Notes: generated from the letters alone by a model not told the origin. Positions 48,954 to 57,308 are shown, counted from the stretch's first letter. The stretch is 64,000 bases of DNA from Hyphomonadaceae bacterium (GCA_019753105.1 JAIELJ010000004.1:1-64000), one strand, 5' to 3'. Program-made: numbers and translations.

Positions 48954-49550
48954 ATGTACAACGCAGACTTGCCCACCCGCGCTGAATTGCCTTCGACGAA
49001 GCAATTGCTGCGCTCCACTCTGATCGCACTCGCCACCGCGACCGTCGCACTTGTGACGGCGGTGTTGCCTGCGGAATACGCGATCGATCCAACCGGCATC
49101 GGGCGCGTTCTTGGTCTGACCCAGATGGGCGAGATCAAGATGCAGCTTGCAGCGGAAGCAGCGCAGGATCGAGCCGGAGCCGAGACCGAGGCGCCGTTGA
49201 CCGAACCCGCCGACGCGCCGGTCGTCGTTGCGGATGCGCGTACGGACGAGATCAGCGTCACCTTGGCGCCGGGCGAGGGCGCGGAAGTGAAGCTGACCAT
49301 GCAGGAAGGCGCACGCACGCGCTATGAATGGAGCGTCGCGGGCGGCGTCGTGAATTATGATCTCCACGGCGACGGTCGTGGCAATTCAACCAGCTACCAG
49401 CAAGGGCGCGGCGTGCCTGGCCATAGCGGCGAACTGGAAGCGGCGTTCGATGGCAATCACGGTTGGTTCTGGCGCAACCGTGGCACTTCTGACGTGACCG
49501 TGACGCTTCGCGTTGTCGGCGCGCATACTGACATTCGCCGCGTGATCTAA
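48954..49550 (+). CDS. Single-pass membrane anchor protein of the metal operon
   Basis: 198 residues from the ATG at 48954, with AAGGA upstream. The N-terminus MYNADLPTRAELPSTKQLLR precedes one membrane helix (TLIALATATVALVTAVLPAE). The periplasmic part is Ala/Glu-rich, then a compact beta-domain (SVTLAPGEGAEVKLTMQEG, then GELEAAFDGNHGWFWRN). I recall such 'transmembrane anchor' proteins between HupE/UreJ-like genes in czc loci. It may link complex parts; function unproven. Confidence 0.7.
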   Translation: MYNADLPTRAELPSTKQLLRSTLIALATATVALVTAVLPAEYAIDPTGIGRVLGLTQMGEIKMQLAAEAAQDRAGAETEAPLTEPADAPVVVADARTDEISVTLAPGEGAEVKLTMQEGARTRYEWSVAGGVVNYDLHGDGRGNSTSYQQGRGVPGHSGELEAAFDGNHGWFWRNRGTSDVTVTLRVVGAHTDIRRVI

Positions 49551-49559
49551 GGTGAACCG

Positions 49560-50369
49560 ATGATGACCAAACGATTCCATCTCGCCATCGGTGCGTTCGT
49601 CGTTGCGCTGGCGACGCCCGCTCTCGCATGGGCTCATGGCGTGCCGAGTGCGGAGGCCGAACGCCTCGCCAACGGCAGCGTGCTCGACTACGCCGTCTCT
49701 GGCGCCATGCACATGGTCACCGGCTACGACCATTTGCTGTTCTTGTTCGGCGTGATGTTTTTCCTGACGCGGTTCTGGGACATCGTGAAGTTCATCACGG
49801 CGTTCACGATCGGTCATAGCATTACGCTTCTCGGCGCGACGTTCGCCGGCATTAGCGCGAACTATTATCTGATCGACGCCGTGATCGCGATTTCGGTGAT
49901 CTACAAGGGCTTCGATAACGTCGATGGATTCCGCAAAGGCTTTGGTATCGACCCACCGAACTTGTTGTTCATGGTGTTCGGTTTCGGTTTGATCCACGGC
50001 TTCGGTCTGTCGGCGCGGTTGCAACGGTTGCCGCTTCCGGAAGAGGGCCTGATTGAGCGGATTGTTGTGTTCAATGTAGGCGTCGAGCTTGGCCAGATCG
50101 CTGCGCTAATCGTCATGGTCGCAATCCTAGCCCTTCTGCGCCGAACAAAAGCGTTCGACGCCTTCTCCAAGATCGCCAACTATGGCCTCATTGCGGCTGG
50201 AGCGCTGTTGTTCCTCTTCCAAATGCATGGGTATTTGCATACGCGAAATCCCGATGAGTTTGGCTTCTCGGAAGACGCGCACTATCATGCGCATCAAGAG
50301 ATGGACGATGAGCTGGCGCGTCAACGCGAAGGACGCGACACGCTAATGCCAGCGGAGGATTTGCAATGA
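49560..50369 (+). CDS. HupE/UreJ family membrane protein 2
   Basis: 269 residues. A signal-like start (AIGAFVVALATPALAWAHG) is followed by about six helices with MVTGYDHLLFLFGVMFFLTR and FNVGVELGQIAALIVMVAIL, clearly homologous to the protein at 48196-48942. The C-terminus is His-rich (EDAHYHAHQEMDDEL), adding a likely metal-binding tail on one side of the membrane. Paralogue by duplication or separate acquisition. It overlaps the next gene by 4 bp. Confidence 0.85.
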   Translation: MMTKRFHLAIGAFVVALATPALAWAHGVPSAEAERLANGSVLDYAVSGAMHMVTGYDHLLFLFGVMFFLTRFWDIVKFITAFTIGHSITLLGATFAGISANYYLIDAVIAISVIYKGFDNVDGFRKGFGIDPPNLLFMVFGFGLIHGFGLSARLQRLPLPEEGLIERIVVFNVGVELGQIAALIVMVAILALLRRTKAFDAFSKIANYGLIAAGALLFLFQMHGYLHTRNPDEFGFSEDAHYHAHQEMDDELARQREGRDTLMPAEDLQ

Positions 50370-50710
50370 ACGGTATGAAGACGCTGCTTTTGGCGATCGC
50401 CTTGACGTTCTCCGTCGCGTCGCCCGCGCTCGCGCATCCAGACCACGACATGGTCGAGGAAGAGAACCCGCGCCTGCTCGCACTCAATAGCGCGAGCTAC
50501 GTTGTGGACCGCATGATCCAGCGCAACGCTATCCCGGCGAGTTGGGGAAGCATCGAGCCAACTTCGGCGTTTCTGCGTCAGCGCAACGGCGCGGATGAGT
50601 GGGTGGTGACGTTTCAAAACAGCGCCATCACCAATCCGGCCGAACGCACGCTCTATGTCATGCTGACCTATAGCGGCGTGTACATCGCAGCCAACTATAC
50701 CGGGCAATAG
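50366..50710 (+). CDS. Small periplasmic protein, DUF6488-like
   Basis: 114 residues. A signal peptide (TLLLAIALTFSVASPALAHP) is followed by a short domain (VVDRMIQRNAIPASWGSIEP, WVVTFQNSAITNPAERTLYV, LTYSGVYIAANYTG) that I believe belongs to DUF6488, a family seen beside heavy-metal efflux genes. The start is coupled (ATGA) to the second HupE/UreJ gene, so it is the last gene of the efflux operon. Confidence 0.65.
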   Translation: MNGMKTLLLAIALTFSVASPALAHPDHDMVEEENPRLLALNSASYVVDRMIQRNAIPASWGSIEPTSAFLRQRNGADEWVVTFQNSAITNPAERTLYVMLTYSGVYIAANYTGQ

Positions 50711-50713
50711 GGC

Positions 50714-52021
50714 TTACTGCGATGGCCAGCGCGGATGCAGCTCATCGATGACGTAGGCGTGCGCATGCGTTTCCACAGCGCCAGCGTGATGAGGGTGATC
50801 TGCTGAGAGATCGTCGTGCTGATGCGCGATTTCTTCTGGCTCGCGCGAGGGCCAAGCAAGCGCAGCAGAGGTCGCACCGACGAAGCAAAGAAGCGCGAGA
50901 GCTAGAAACGCGGCATCGACGCCCAATGATGCGCTAACGAAGCCCGCCACCGGATAGGCAATGAGCCAGCAAGCGTGGCTTAAGGCGAAATGGGCTGCAA
51001 AGAGCGCAGGGCGATCCTCCGCTTGAGAGGATCGGCGCAGTACGCGGCCGACTGGCGTTAGCGTCATGGAATATCCAGCGCCGAGCAAAATCCACATCGT
51101 CATCAAGCTGGCATAGCCACGAACAACGAGCGGTCCGATCGTCAGCAGAGCCGCCATCAATAGTGCGCCAGCAAGCATCACCCGCCGGTCAGGCAAACGG
51201 TCGAGCAGCGGCGGGAGTGAGACGGCTGCGATCATCGATCCAAGCCCGAACGACGCGAGCATCCACGCTGTCGCTTGCTGATCCAGTCCAAAATCCGACT
51301 GGACTAGAACGACCGTATTCACAAACGCCATCGCGCCACCCGCAGCAGAGGCAAGCGAAAGCGCCACGAGCCCGCGCAATCTGGGTGTTCGGAGAAAGAG
51401 CACTAGGCCAGCTGTGAGCCGCCGCACGAACGGCCTGGAAGCCGCGCTCCTCAGTGCGGGCAATGTTGTGGCAAGGACCAAAAGCGCTGAGGCGATAAGG
51501 CCCAGGGCGGTGCCGGCGAATAGCTGGTGGAAGCTTAGCACTGACAAGAGGAGCGCAGCGAGGACGGGGCTCGCAACGCTTTCCAAGTCAGAGGCGAGCC
51601 GCGAAAGCGAAAGCGCCTTGGTGTAATCTTGCTCGTTCGGGAGGACGTCGGGGATCATCGCCTGAAACGCGGGCGTGAACGACGCGGACGCCACGTAGAG
51701 CAGTGTCATCAGCGCGTAAATCTGCCAAGGCTCGCTGACGAATGGCAGTGATGCCGCCACGCCAGCGCGAACAAGATCGAGCGCAATTAGCAGGGTCTTG
51801 CGTGGCGCGCGGGCGGCAAGTGCGCTGGCGACTGGCGCAACCGCTACGTACGCGACCACCTTAAGCGTCAGCATCGCACCAAGAATTTCGCCAGCGCTCG
51901 CCCCAGCAATCTCATGTGCAAGCAAGCCAAGTGCGACCGTGGCCAACCCGGTTCCAAGGAGGGCGGCTACTTGGGCGCTGAACAGTAGGGCGTAGGTAGC
52001 TTGGCGGAGTGGTGAGAGCAT
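50714..52021 (-). CDS. MFS transporter with a histidine-rich C-terminal tail
   Basis: 435 residues from the ATG at 52021; an in-frame GTG at 52036 would add five. Twelve helices of the MFS_3/EntS type: ATVALGLLAHEIAGASAGEI, MIPDVLPNEQDYTKALSLSR. The last 35 residues are hydrophilic and rich in His/Asp (HQHDDLSADHPHHAGAVE), suggesting metal sensing or export. It is probably under the TetR regulator encoded just upstream on the same strand. It is convergent with the metal-efflux operon, a few bp from its end. Confidence 0.82.
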   Translation of the reverse strand: MLSPLRQATYALLFSAQVAALLGTGLATVALGLLAHEIAGASAGEILGAMLTLKVVAYVAVAPVASALAARAPRKTLLIALDLVRAGVAASLPFVSEPWQIYALMTLLYVASASFTPAFQAMIPDVLPNEQDYTKALSLSRLASDLESVASPVLAALLLSVLSFHQLFAGTALGLIASALLVLATTLPALRSAASRPFVRRLTAGLVLFLRTPRLRGLVALSLASAAGGAMAFVNTVVLVQSDFGLDQQATAWMLASFGLGSMIAAVSLPPLLDRLPDRRVMLAGALLMAALLTIGPLVVRGYASLMTMWILLGAGYSMTLTPVGRVLRRSSQAEDRPALFAAHFALSHACWLIAYPVAGFVSASLGVDAAFLALALLCFVGATSAALAWPSREPEEIAHQHDDLSADHPHHAGAVETHAHAYVIDELHPRWPSQ

Positions 52022-52036
52022 GTGCAATTGTAGCAC

Positions 52037-52110
52037 CGCTATAGCGTCATGACTTCGTATCTTCGAAAGCGTCCGTTTTGGCAGTCGCTCAGGAAATGTT
52101 AGCTATAGCG
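52037..52110. promoter_or_regulatory. Two GCTATAGCG sites between the tetR and MFS genes
   Basis: The palindrome CGCTATAGCG at 52037-52046 and the copy AGCTATAGCG at 52101-52110 lie in the gap between the regulator stop (52119) and the transporter start (52021). They could be operator copies for the TetR protein. The 9-bp core is identical in both. Short A/T-centred words can arise by chance, so confidence is limited. Confidence 0.4.
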
Positions 52111-52118
52111 GGCGAACG

Positions 52119-52622
52119 CTAAGCTAGGGCAGCGCGCTGGGCTGCGGCGCTTGCGATCATTTTCCGAGCAAGGATAGCGGCGGACGACGGGGTTTCGCCC
52201 GAGATCCAGAGCCTTATAAAGCCAAGCAAGCTGTCTGCGATGCGGAGCGCATCGTTGCGATTCAGGGCAGTGTCGCGCGCCGCTATCAATTGGCCGAGTT
52301 CTCGAACCACGCGACGAGCGAGTGGGCCGATCAAGATGTCCTGCGCGCCACGCCGTTGATCCCAGAAGTGTTCCAGTAGTTTGACGAGCCTTTGTTCGTC
52401 GGCTGCGCCAACGGCGGCGTCTGCTACAACGGAGAGCGGGCCGCCCATTGCCTCCAGCAACAGCGAATCCCGGTCATTAAAGTGACTGTACAGGGTCGAT
52501 CGGGCGACCCCGGCCTCCCGTAATAATTGCTTGACCGGTGGCCGCGTGCGGCGCGTCGCCAAAACCAATCGATTGAACGCGCTGATGATCGCACGCCGAG
52601 CGTTTGTCTCTGGTCGATCCAT
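52119..52622 (-). CDS. TetR-family regulator
   Basis: 167 residues. The N-terminal helix-turn-helix is PPVKQLLREAGVARSTLYSH, then FNDRDSLLLEAMG, followed by an all-helical ligand domain. It lies upstream of the MFS gene on the same strand, and divergent from a membrane-protein gene 97 bp away. It probably represses both in the absence of its ligand; the ligand is unknown. The family call is firm. Confidence 0.85.
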   Translation of the reverse strand: MDRPETNARRAIISAFNRLVLATRRTRPPVKQLLREAGVARSTLYSHFNDRDSLLLEAMGGPLSVVADAAVGAADEQRLVKLLEHFWDQRRGAQDILIGPLARRVVRELGQLIAARDTALNRNDALRIADSLLGFIRLWISGETPSSAAILARKMIASAAAQRAALA

Positions 52623-52719
52623 AAATCCTCGCCGATCGAACTTTTCACCGCATTAGTCCGTACGGCGCTGTCGCTGCCGCATCCTAAATGGCTTTTCGAC
52701 CAGAGTCATGGAGGGGCGA

Positions 52720-53319
52720 ATGCAGGCTACGACAAATACAGGCGATCGGCTCGCGGGCGGAGTTCTCGCGACAGCATCAGTTCTGTCTATTGTCGTCATG
52801 GCGCATCATCCAAGCGGTCCAGGGCATTCGGGTCTGAACCAGCTTGTGCACGGTGGCATGATGGCGCTCGTTTTGCTGATTTTCTCAGGATACGCGCGGC
52901 ACGCGATGCTGCGCGGACTGGGTCGGTTCTCGAGTCTTGCAGCGCTCATCATCTATGGCGCAGGCGTGGGGGCAAATCTGCTCGCGGCCACCATCAACGG
53001 CTTTGCCGCGCCGGCTGCGTTTGAGGAAGGTGTTTCGCGGGACGTGCTGCGCCTTTATTGGGAGCTTAATCAGGCGCTGGCCTACGGCGGTGTCTATGCG
53101 ACCTCATTGGCGTTCGCGATTTGGAGTTTCGGTCTGCTGCACGAACGCGGGCTGCGCCGGTTTATCGGCATTCTCGGGTTGGTTGCTGGGGTGGTCCCTG
53201 TGGGGCTGCTCGCCAGTGGCGTTGTCACCATGAATGTCGCCGGCGCATTTGTGATCTACGCGCTGCAGGCAGGCTTTGGCGTTATCATTGGCGCCGACCT
53301 CATGCGTAAGCGGACATAG
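52720..53319 (+). CDS. Multi-pass membrane protein divergent from tetR
   Basis: 199 residues from the ATG at 52720, which has GAGGGG 4-9 bases upstream (a nearby ATG at 52708 lacks such a site). About six hydrophobic helices, e.g. LAGGVLATASVLSIVVMAHH, MMALVLLIFSGYARHAMLRG, FIGILGLVAGVVPVGLLASG. The His-rich periplasmic-type loop HHPSGPGHSG near residue 30 might bind a metal. No family recognised. Likely regulated by the divergent TetR gene. Confidence 0.6.
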   Translation: MQATTNTGDRLAGGVLATASVLSIVVMAHHPSGPGHSGLNQLVHGGMMALVLLIFSGYARHAMLRGLGRFSSLAALIIYGAGVGANLLAATINGFAAPAAFEEGVSRDVLRLYWELNQALAYGGVYATSLAFAIWSFGLLHERGLRRFIGILGLVAGVVPVGLLASGVVTMNVAGAFVIYALQAGFGVIIGADLMRKRT

Positions 53320-53557
53320 AGCGGCGCAATCAAGTCTACGCTCTCTGGAAATATCGAGATCACGCTCGACACCGGCGCCGCCCTTGCTGGCTAACGCCGC
53401 CATCGGGAGGCGCTGCAGCGCGCCTAGCTTTCCGACTAGTCTGAGGCTGTGCGAATGTCCGCCTTCGGCGATAACTTGCCGGCCAAAGCAGTGATGACGA
53501 ACGGCAAGTTTGGATAAGGCGGACGACGATTCTTTCGTGGCGACCCGGACATCTCGC

Positions 53558-54763
53558 TTAGAGGCCGATCCCGAAGGGCAGGCGCAATTCCTTTGGTGCG
53601 GGCATGCGTGTTGGATTGGCGAGTGTGCGCGACACGTCTCGAGCGCGCGCCTGCATCAATGACTTTCGGATGTCGAGGTGGAGTTCCATCGCCTTGAGCG
53701 CGTCTTGCCAGCCTGGCTCGAAGCGAAGGACGTTGCGCCGAACCTCTTGCGCCAATCCCAAATTCTTCAGTTCGCGCAGGCGTGTCTTCAGCGCGTCGGT
53801 CATATCTGGCGAGCCGTTGGGTGCGCGAAGCTCGGCGAGACGAACTTGGCCTCTCTCATCGAGCTGGCCGGTAATCAGCTTATCAAGCCGTGTCGGCGCA
53901 TGCGCCAGCGCCTCGCGCTGCAGCGCCTCGCGTTCATCGTCGCGCGTTCGCTGTCCCAATCGATCCGTCGCCGCGTCGCGGGCGGCATTGCGAAAGCCGT
54001 GTTGGACGAACTCCCTGGGAATGACGAGGTCGCGCCCGTCCTCGCGCACGCCGCGCAGAACAATATGCGAGTGCGGGTTGTCGGTATCGAAGTGATCAAC
54101 CGCAAACCATTCGAGCTTGGTGCCGAGCGCCGTCTCGGCGCGCGCCATCACGTCGCGCGTGTAGGTCTTGAGGTCGCCGAGGCGGCCGCCATTCTCGGCC
54201 GACAGGATGATCCGAAAATGGCGTTTGTCAGACTGCGCCCAATGCTCGGCGAGGCGTGCGCCGCTCACGCTATCGCGCGCGGCGTCATAGAACACCCAAT
54301 GCTCCTGGCGCGGCGGTTGGCGGCGGTCGCTTTCATCCCGCGCCTGGGCGCCGTCTCGTTCCGTCTCAGCTCGTGAGAGCCAGACCTCCTCGGCCTTTGC
54401 GGCGGAGTCACGAGCGATGTAGCGCGCGTGAGCTTTGAGCGCTGCGCCGCCGCCCTTGGCGTGACCAAAGTAATGCAGCTTCACCACCGCTCTTTGACGC
54501 GCGTCGAACGCAAAGGGGGTACGTGGCGCGCGCTTGCGCGCAAACGCCCTCGCCAGCGCACGAGAAGAGCCGATCCGCTTCTGCAGCCGCGATGACAAGC
54601 CATCGCTACCCGCACGGCCGCGCGCACCGCCCTCGTGACGGCCAATGAGACTCTCTGCATCAAGCGGACGGCTGATGCGCAAGCGGGATCCGGGTGTAAT
54701 CACTTCTTCGCCCGGCGTACCACGAAGCAGCTTGCTGGTGCGGAACGTCGGAGGCTGCGACAT
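53558..54763 (-). CDS. MOB relaxase, VirD2/RlxS-like, short form
   Basis: 401 residues from the ATG at 54763; an in-frame start at 54862 would read through upstream repeats. The relaxase core has HFRIILSAENGGRLGDLKTY and the metal motif VDHFDTDNPHSHIVLRG (HxD...HxH). A winged-helix-like segment (LRELKNLGLAQEVRRNVLRF) follows, and the protein ends soon after. Related proteins usually run to 600-700 residues with a DUF3363 region, which I do not see here. It would nick oriT and pilot DNA. Upstream repeats at 54780-54810 may be part of oriT or the promoter. Confidence 0.82.
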   Translation of the reverse strand: MSQPPTFRTSKLLRGTPGEEVITPGSRLRISRPLDAESLIGRHEGGARGRAGSDGLSSRLQKRIGSSRALARAFARKRAPRTPFAFDARQRAVVKLHYFGHAKGGGAALKAHARYIARDSAAKAEEVWLSRAETERDGAQARDESDRRQPPRQEHWVFYDAARDSVSGARLAEHWAQSDKRHFRIILSAENGGRLGDLKTYTRDVMARAETALGTKLEWFAVDHFDTDNPHSHIVLRGVREDGRDLVIPREFVQHGFRNAARDAATDRLGQRTRDDEREALQREALAHAPTRLDKLITGQLDERGQVRLAELRAPNGSPDMTDALKTRLRELKNLGLAQEVRRNVLRFEPGWQDALKAMELHLDIRKSLMQARARDVSRTLANPTRMPAPKELRLPFGIGL

Positions 54764-54779
54764 GCGCGAGAAATCCGAG

Positions 54780-54810
54780 GTGGGGTGCAAGTAGGGTGCA
54801 GGTGGGGTGT
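54780..54810. repeat. Three 9-bp direct repeats with 11-bp spacing upstream of the relaxase
   Basis: Near-identical words gtggggtgc, gtagggtgc and gtggggtgt start at 54780, 54791 and 54802, one per 11 bp, that is, on one face of the helix. A reverse-oriented related word (cgcaccctgc) follows at 54813-54822. The set sits 16-60 bp upstream of the relaxase start. They may be binding sites for a relaxosome protein or a repressor, and the 54764-55043 gap is a candidate oriT. Confidence 0.55.
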
Positions 54811-55043
54811 CCCGCACCCTGCGATCATGCTCCACACCTTGTGTTTGTGCGAGATATTTCAAGCGCGTGGCGAAAGAAGTGACTCACCCTTTATCTAGCC
54901 ATCACCCACATTTTTTCGCACCCAGCCAACGTCGCTGTCGCAAGTCGTCTCAAGTGATGTTGCATCAGGACGTGAGTTATACGCCGCGATCGCTATTGAA
55001 GCGGCGCCAATCCCGCATGCGCGCGCACCGTGGTCATCAGATA

Positions 55044-55211
55044 CTAATGCGCGCCTTCACGATCTTGGGGCCGCAGCGTCGTCAGCAATCGAGCACTGAC
55101 CGCTGCAAGCGCGGTCAAGACATCGCCGGACTGCACATGGTCAGGCAAGTGACGCATAACTTCGTTGATGCGATTGGCGATATCGACGGCGAGATTGGAG
55201 TCGTCTGTCAT
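55044..55211 (-). CDS. Small hypothetical protein upstream of the relaxase
   Basis: 55 residues from the ATG at 55211: TDDSNLAVDIANRINEVMRH followed by LPDHVQSGDVLTALAAVSAR. It is predicted all-helical with an amphipathic pattern. It lies between the TraF-like gene and the relaxase on the same strand, so it could be a relaxosome accessory, but I recognise no family. An in-frame start at 55256 would add 15 residues. Confidence 0.5.
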   Translation of the reverse strand: MTDDSNLAVDIANRINEVMRHLPDHVQSGDVLTALAAVSARLLTTLRPQDREGAH

Positions 55212-55274
55212 GGCTCTTGCGTTCCTGCCAAGCGTGTCGCGGCGACCCATTATCATCTGCCGCGAGGCTGGTCT

Positions 55275-55781
55275 TCAAAGCCGCCGCCATACGCCCTCGA
55301 TTGTCTGGACATCGATCGGTCCCCAATAGCGCCCGTCGAAGGAGTCCGCCGTGTCGCCTAGGATCAAAACCTCGTCGGGACCAAGGACCCGGCACGCCTG
55401 CCAAGCCGGCAGCGCAGCACCGGTGCTGTCATACGCGCGGCGCTCATAGGAGACGCCGCCATTGAGGGTCACCTCATCGCCGCGCGCGCAGACATGGTCG
55501 CCCGCCAACGCTGCGACGCGCTTGATGAACCTGTCGCGCGGACCGTTGAAGCCGCGGGCCGCCGCCGCCGCCGGGGCGACATCAATGGCGCGCACCGTAA
55601 CAAACGAGCCGCGTTCGAGTGGCTCATCTGTCCGGAGATAGAATCCGACCGGCACCGAGGGCGTGTGATTGTAAAGGACGCGATCCTCGGCGGCTGGCAG
55701 GGCCAGCACAGCCAAGGCGACGAGCGCCGCTGCGCTCAGGACGGCAAGTATCGGCCATCGGCGTTGCACGCGCGCGAGCAT
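55275..55781 (-). CDS. traF: TraF-like S26-family signal peptidase
   Basis: 168 residues from the ATG at 55781. One membrane helix near residues 10-28 (LAVLSAAALVALAVLALPA) precedes the catalytic domain. The nucleophile is expected in NHTPSVPVGFYLRTDEP (Ser of SVPVG), the general base Lys in RDRFIKRVAAL, and the final box reads VLILGDTADSFDGRYWGPID. In conjugative elements, TraF matures the pilin. It lies upstream of the small protein and relaxase genes on the minus strand. Confidence 0.85.
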   Translation of the reverse strand: MLARVQRRWPILAVLSAAALVALAVLALPAAEDRVLYNHTPSVPVGFYLRTDEPLERGSFVTVRAIDVAPAAAAARGFNGPRDRFIKRVAALAGDHVCARGDEVTLNGGVSYERRAYDSTGAALPAWQACRVLGPDEVLILGDTADSFDGRYWGPIDVQTIEGVWRRL

Positions 55782-56217
55782 GTGGTTCGCGGACAGGGGC
55801 GCCAACTGGATGCACGCGAGCGGCGTGCCCGCCAAGCTGACTTCAGATCTTGACGGCAATCACGACGCCAGGTCGTCCTCGCAATAGAGAAAGTCTTGGC
55901 TTCGCGCTGCACCGGGGCCGGGGCACGCTTTGGCGGCAGCGATAGCGCTGATCTCTTCCAGAATGCGGCGACGGGTTCATGCCAGCTTTCGGGGCGCGAT
56001 CGTGGTTAGGGCGATTACGTCCTGGCCTCGTTTGCCAGACCAACGTCGGCTCCCGCCTCCGCCCGGTCCACTTCGGGAATTTCGCCCCCTGTGCTGCCGG
56101 CAGTGATCTTCACGCTCTTACCCCGATGCTTCGTTTGCTGTGGTTCGGTTCCAAAGCTAAGCGGTAAGCACGTCGCTCTGCAATTCGAGCCAAGGTCTTG
56201 CGATGCGCGGAGCGAAT
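55782..56217. other. 436-bp gap without a recognisable gene
   Basis: Between the traF-like and vapC genes, both on the minus strand, no frame has a convincing family or a good start. The minus strand holds an open stretch from about 56043 to 55843 that is Arg/Pro-rich and resembles no protein I know. It may include a decayed transfer gene and the traF promoter. Confidence 0.4.
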
Positions 56218-56613
56218 TTAGGCGGTTTCGATATCCGTCTGTGGAAAGTCATCGCCCTTGTAGAGAAGAGGCGCCTTCGCGGCGCGCGCGCAGGCGTAGG
56301 CGAAGCAATCCCCAAAATTGAGCGCTGCGGGATGGCGTGCTTTGCCGTAACGCGCATAAGCGTCGATCGCCAGATCGCGCGTTTCAGCTGGGACGGCGCA
56401 CACTTCGACGTTCGCCAGCTTCAAGAAGTCTTCAACGGCGAGGTGCGCATCTTTAATTTCCAAGCCAAGTCGGCGCGCCACAGCGATCGTTGTTTCCCAG
56501 ATCGCCAGCGGCGATGTGAGGCGCTGGTTGGAACTCTGCATACGCGCCAGCAGCTCGCGCGCGTCTTGCTCGCTGGTGAGGATGGCGGTGAGCGCCGACG
56601 CGTCGATGAACAT
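56218..56613 (-). CDS. vapC: VapC-type PIN-domain toxin
   Basis: 131 residues. The PIN domain begins MFIDASALTAILTSEQDARE with the first acidic residue in FIDAS. Other acidic sites occur in PLAIWETTIAVARRLG (Glu), LNFGDCFAYACARAAKAPLL (Asp) and YKGDDF. It is probably an RNase that cleaves initiator tRNA or rRNA when free of antitoxin. Its start codon overlaps the vapB stop (TGATG), the normal order being antitoxin first. Confidence 0.9.
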   Translation of the reverse strand: MFIDASALTAILTSEQDARELLARMQSSNQRLTSPLAIWETTIAVARRLGLEIKDAHLAVEDFLKLANVEVCAVPAETRDLAIDAYARYGKARHPAALNFGDCFAYACARAAKAPLLYKGDDFPQTDIETA

Positions 56614-56858
56614 CAGTGGTCACCATAAAGGCTGTCGACAAAATCCTTGTCGATAGGCTGTCCAGCGCTACGTCCTGCACGTGCGTGCAGTTCGCGCACG
56701 AAGGCCACGCCCCGTTCCACGAGGCCGGGAGCCTGTTCTTCGCGCTCCAATTCGTGTCGAAGGGCATCACGGACAACTTCGGTCTTACTAGCCTTTCGTA
56801 GCGTCGCGAGACGCTCGGCCAAGCGGTCGACCTCGGGGTCTTTAACAAATAACGCCAC
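56613..56858 (-). CDS. vapB: VapB-type antitoxin
   Basis: 81 residues, starting with GTG at 56858 and with GGAGA 9-13 bases upstream. The sequence ALFVKDPEVDRLAERLATLR followed by KASKTEVVRDALRHELER matches the ribbon-helix-helix-like PSK/VapB group. The C-terminal part (DKDFVDSLYGDH) would neutralise VapC. An operator-like palindrome lies directly upstream. The pair would stabilise the element in the host. Confidence 0.88.
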   Translation of the reverse strand: MALFVKDPEVDRLAERLATLRKASKTEVVRDALRHELEREEQAPGLVERGVAFVRELHARAGRSAGQPIDKDFVDSLYGDH

Positions 56859-56871
56859 TATATTCTCCGTA

Positions 56872-56899
56872 GGATATATAGATATCCCAATGGGGATAT
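56872..56899. promoter_or_regulatory. vapBC operator-like overlapping palindromes
   Basis: Two overlapping inverted repeats, GGATAT-atag-ATATCC (56872-56887) and ATATCCC-aatg-GGGATAT (56882-56899), lie 13-41 bases upstream of the vapB start in an AT-rich island. They are suitable for autoregulation by the VapBC complex. Confidence 0.55.
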
Positions 56900-56945
56900 A
56901 GAGTCAATAGCCTTGTGGTCTGCCGGCGAGGCCGAGGGGAAGTCA

Positions 56946-57308
56946 TCAGTATTCGCTCGGCAAGAAGATGACGTCGTTCTGCAGCCAGAGCGTAATTTCC
57001 GGCAGCGGAAAGTCAGTGAATGAGATGGCTTGAGACGTCACGCAATTGTGGTCGCCATCCTCGCACATGAGCACGGCGCTTCGGTCTTCAGCGACTTTCA
57101 GTAGCCAGACCTGGAAGGGTTCGGCGCGGACGCACGGGTCGTGCTGATGCGAGACGATGGCGTCCAACAGCCAATAGGCGCCGCCGGCTTCGGCAACATA
57201 GTGAGCGCCATCCGTGTAGGTGATCGAGGGCCAAAGCGGGTGGCGGTACCAATGCTCGCTGCCGGTGAAGCTGAGGAGATCGCTCGCGCGAAGGAGTTTC
57301 GACGACAT
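56946..57308 (-). CDS. DUF6876-like protein
   Basis: 120 residues from the ATG at 57308, with GGAGAC about 8 bases upstream. The sequence LLSFTGSEHWYRHPLWPSIT, then YTDGAHYVAEAGGAYWLLDA, and the C-terminal LPEITLWLQNDVIFLPSEY match a family (DUF6876) common on plasmids and ICEs. A soluble protein with several aromatic residues and two nearby Cys (ADRSAVLMCEDGDHNCVTSQ region). Function unknown. It lies downstream of a GC hairpin and the ssb-like gene. Confidence 0.75.
   Translation of the reverse strand: MSSKLLRASDLLSFTGSEHWYRHPLWPSITYTDGAHYVAEAGGAYWLLDAIVSHQHDPCVRAEPFQVWLLKVAEDRSAVLMCEDGDHNCVTSQAISFTDFPLPEITLWLQNDVIFLPSEY

Noticed and set aside
53320-53557. A missing C-terminal DUF3363 part of the relaxase in the downstream gap
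   Set aside because: Reading the minus strand beyond the stop in all frames gave nothing resembling that region, only short unrelated frames.
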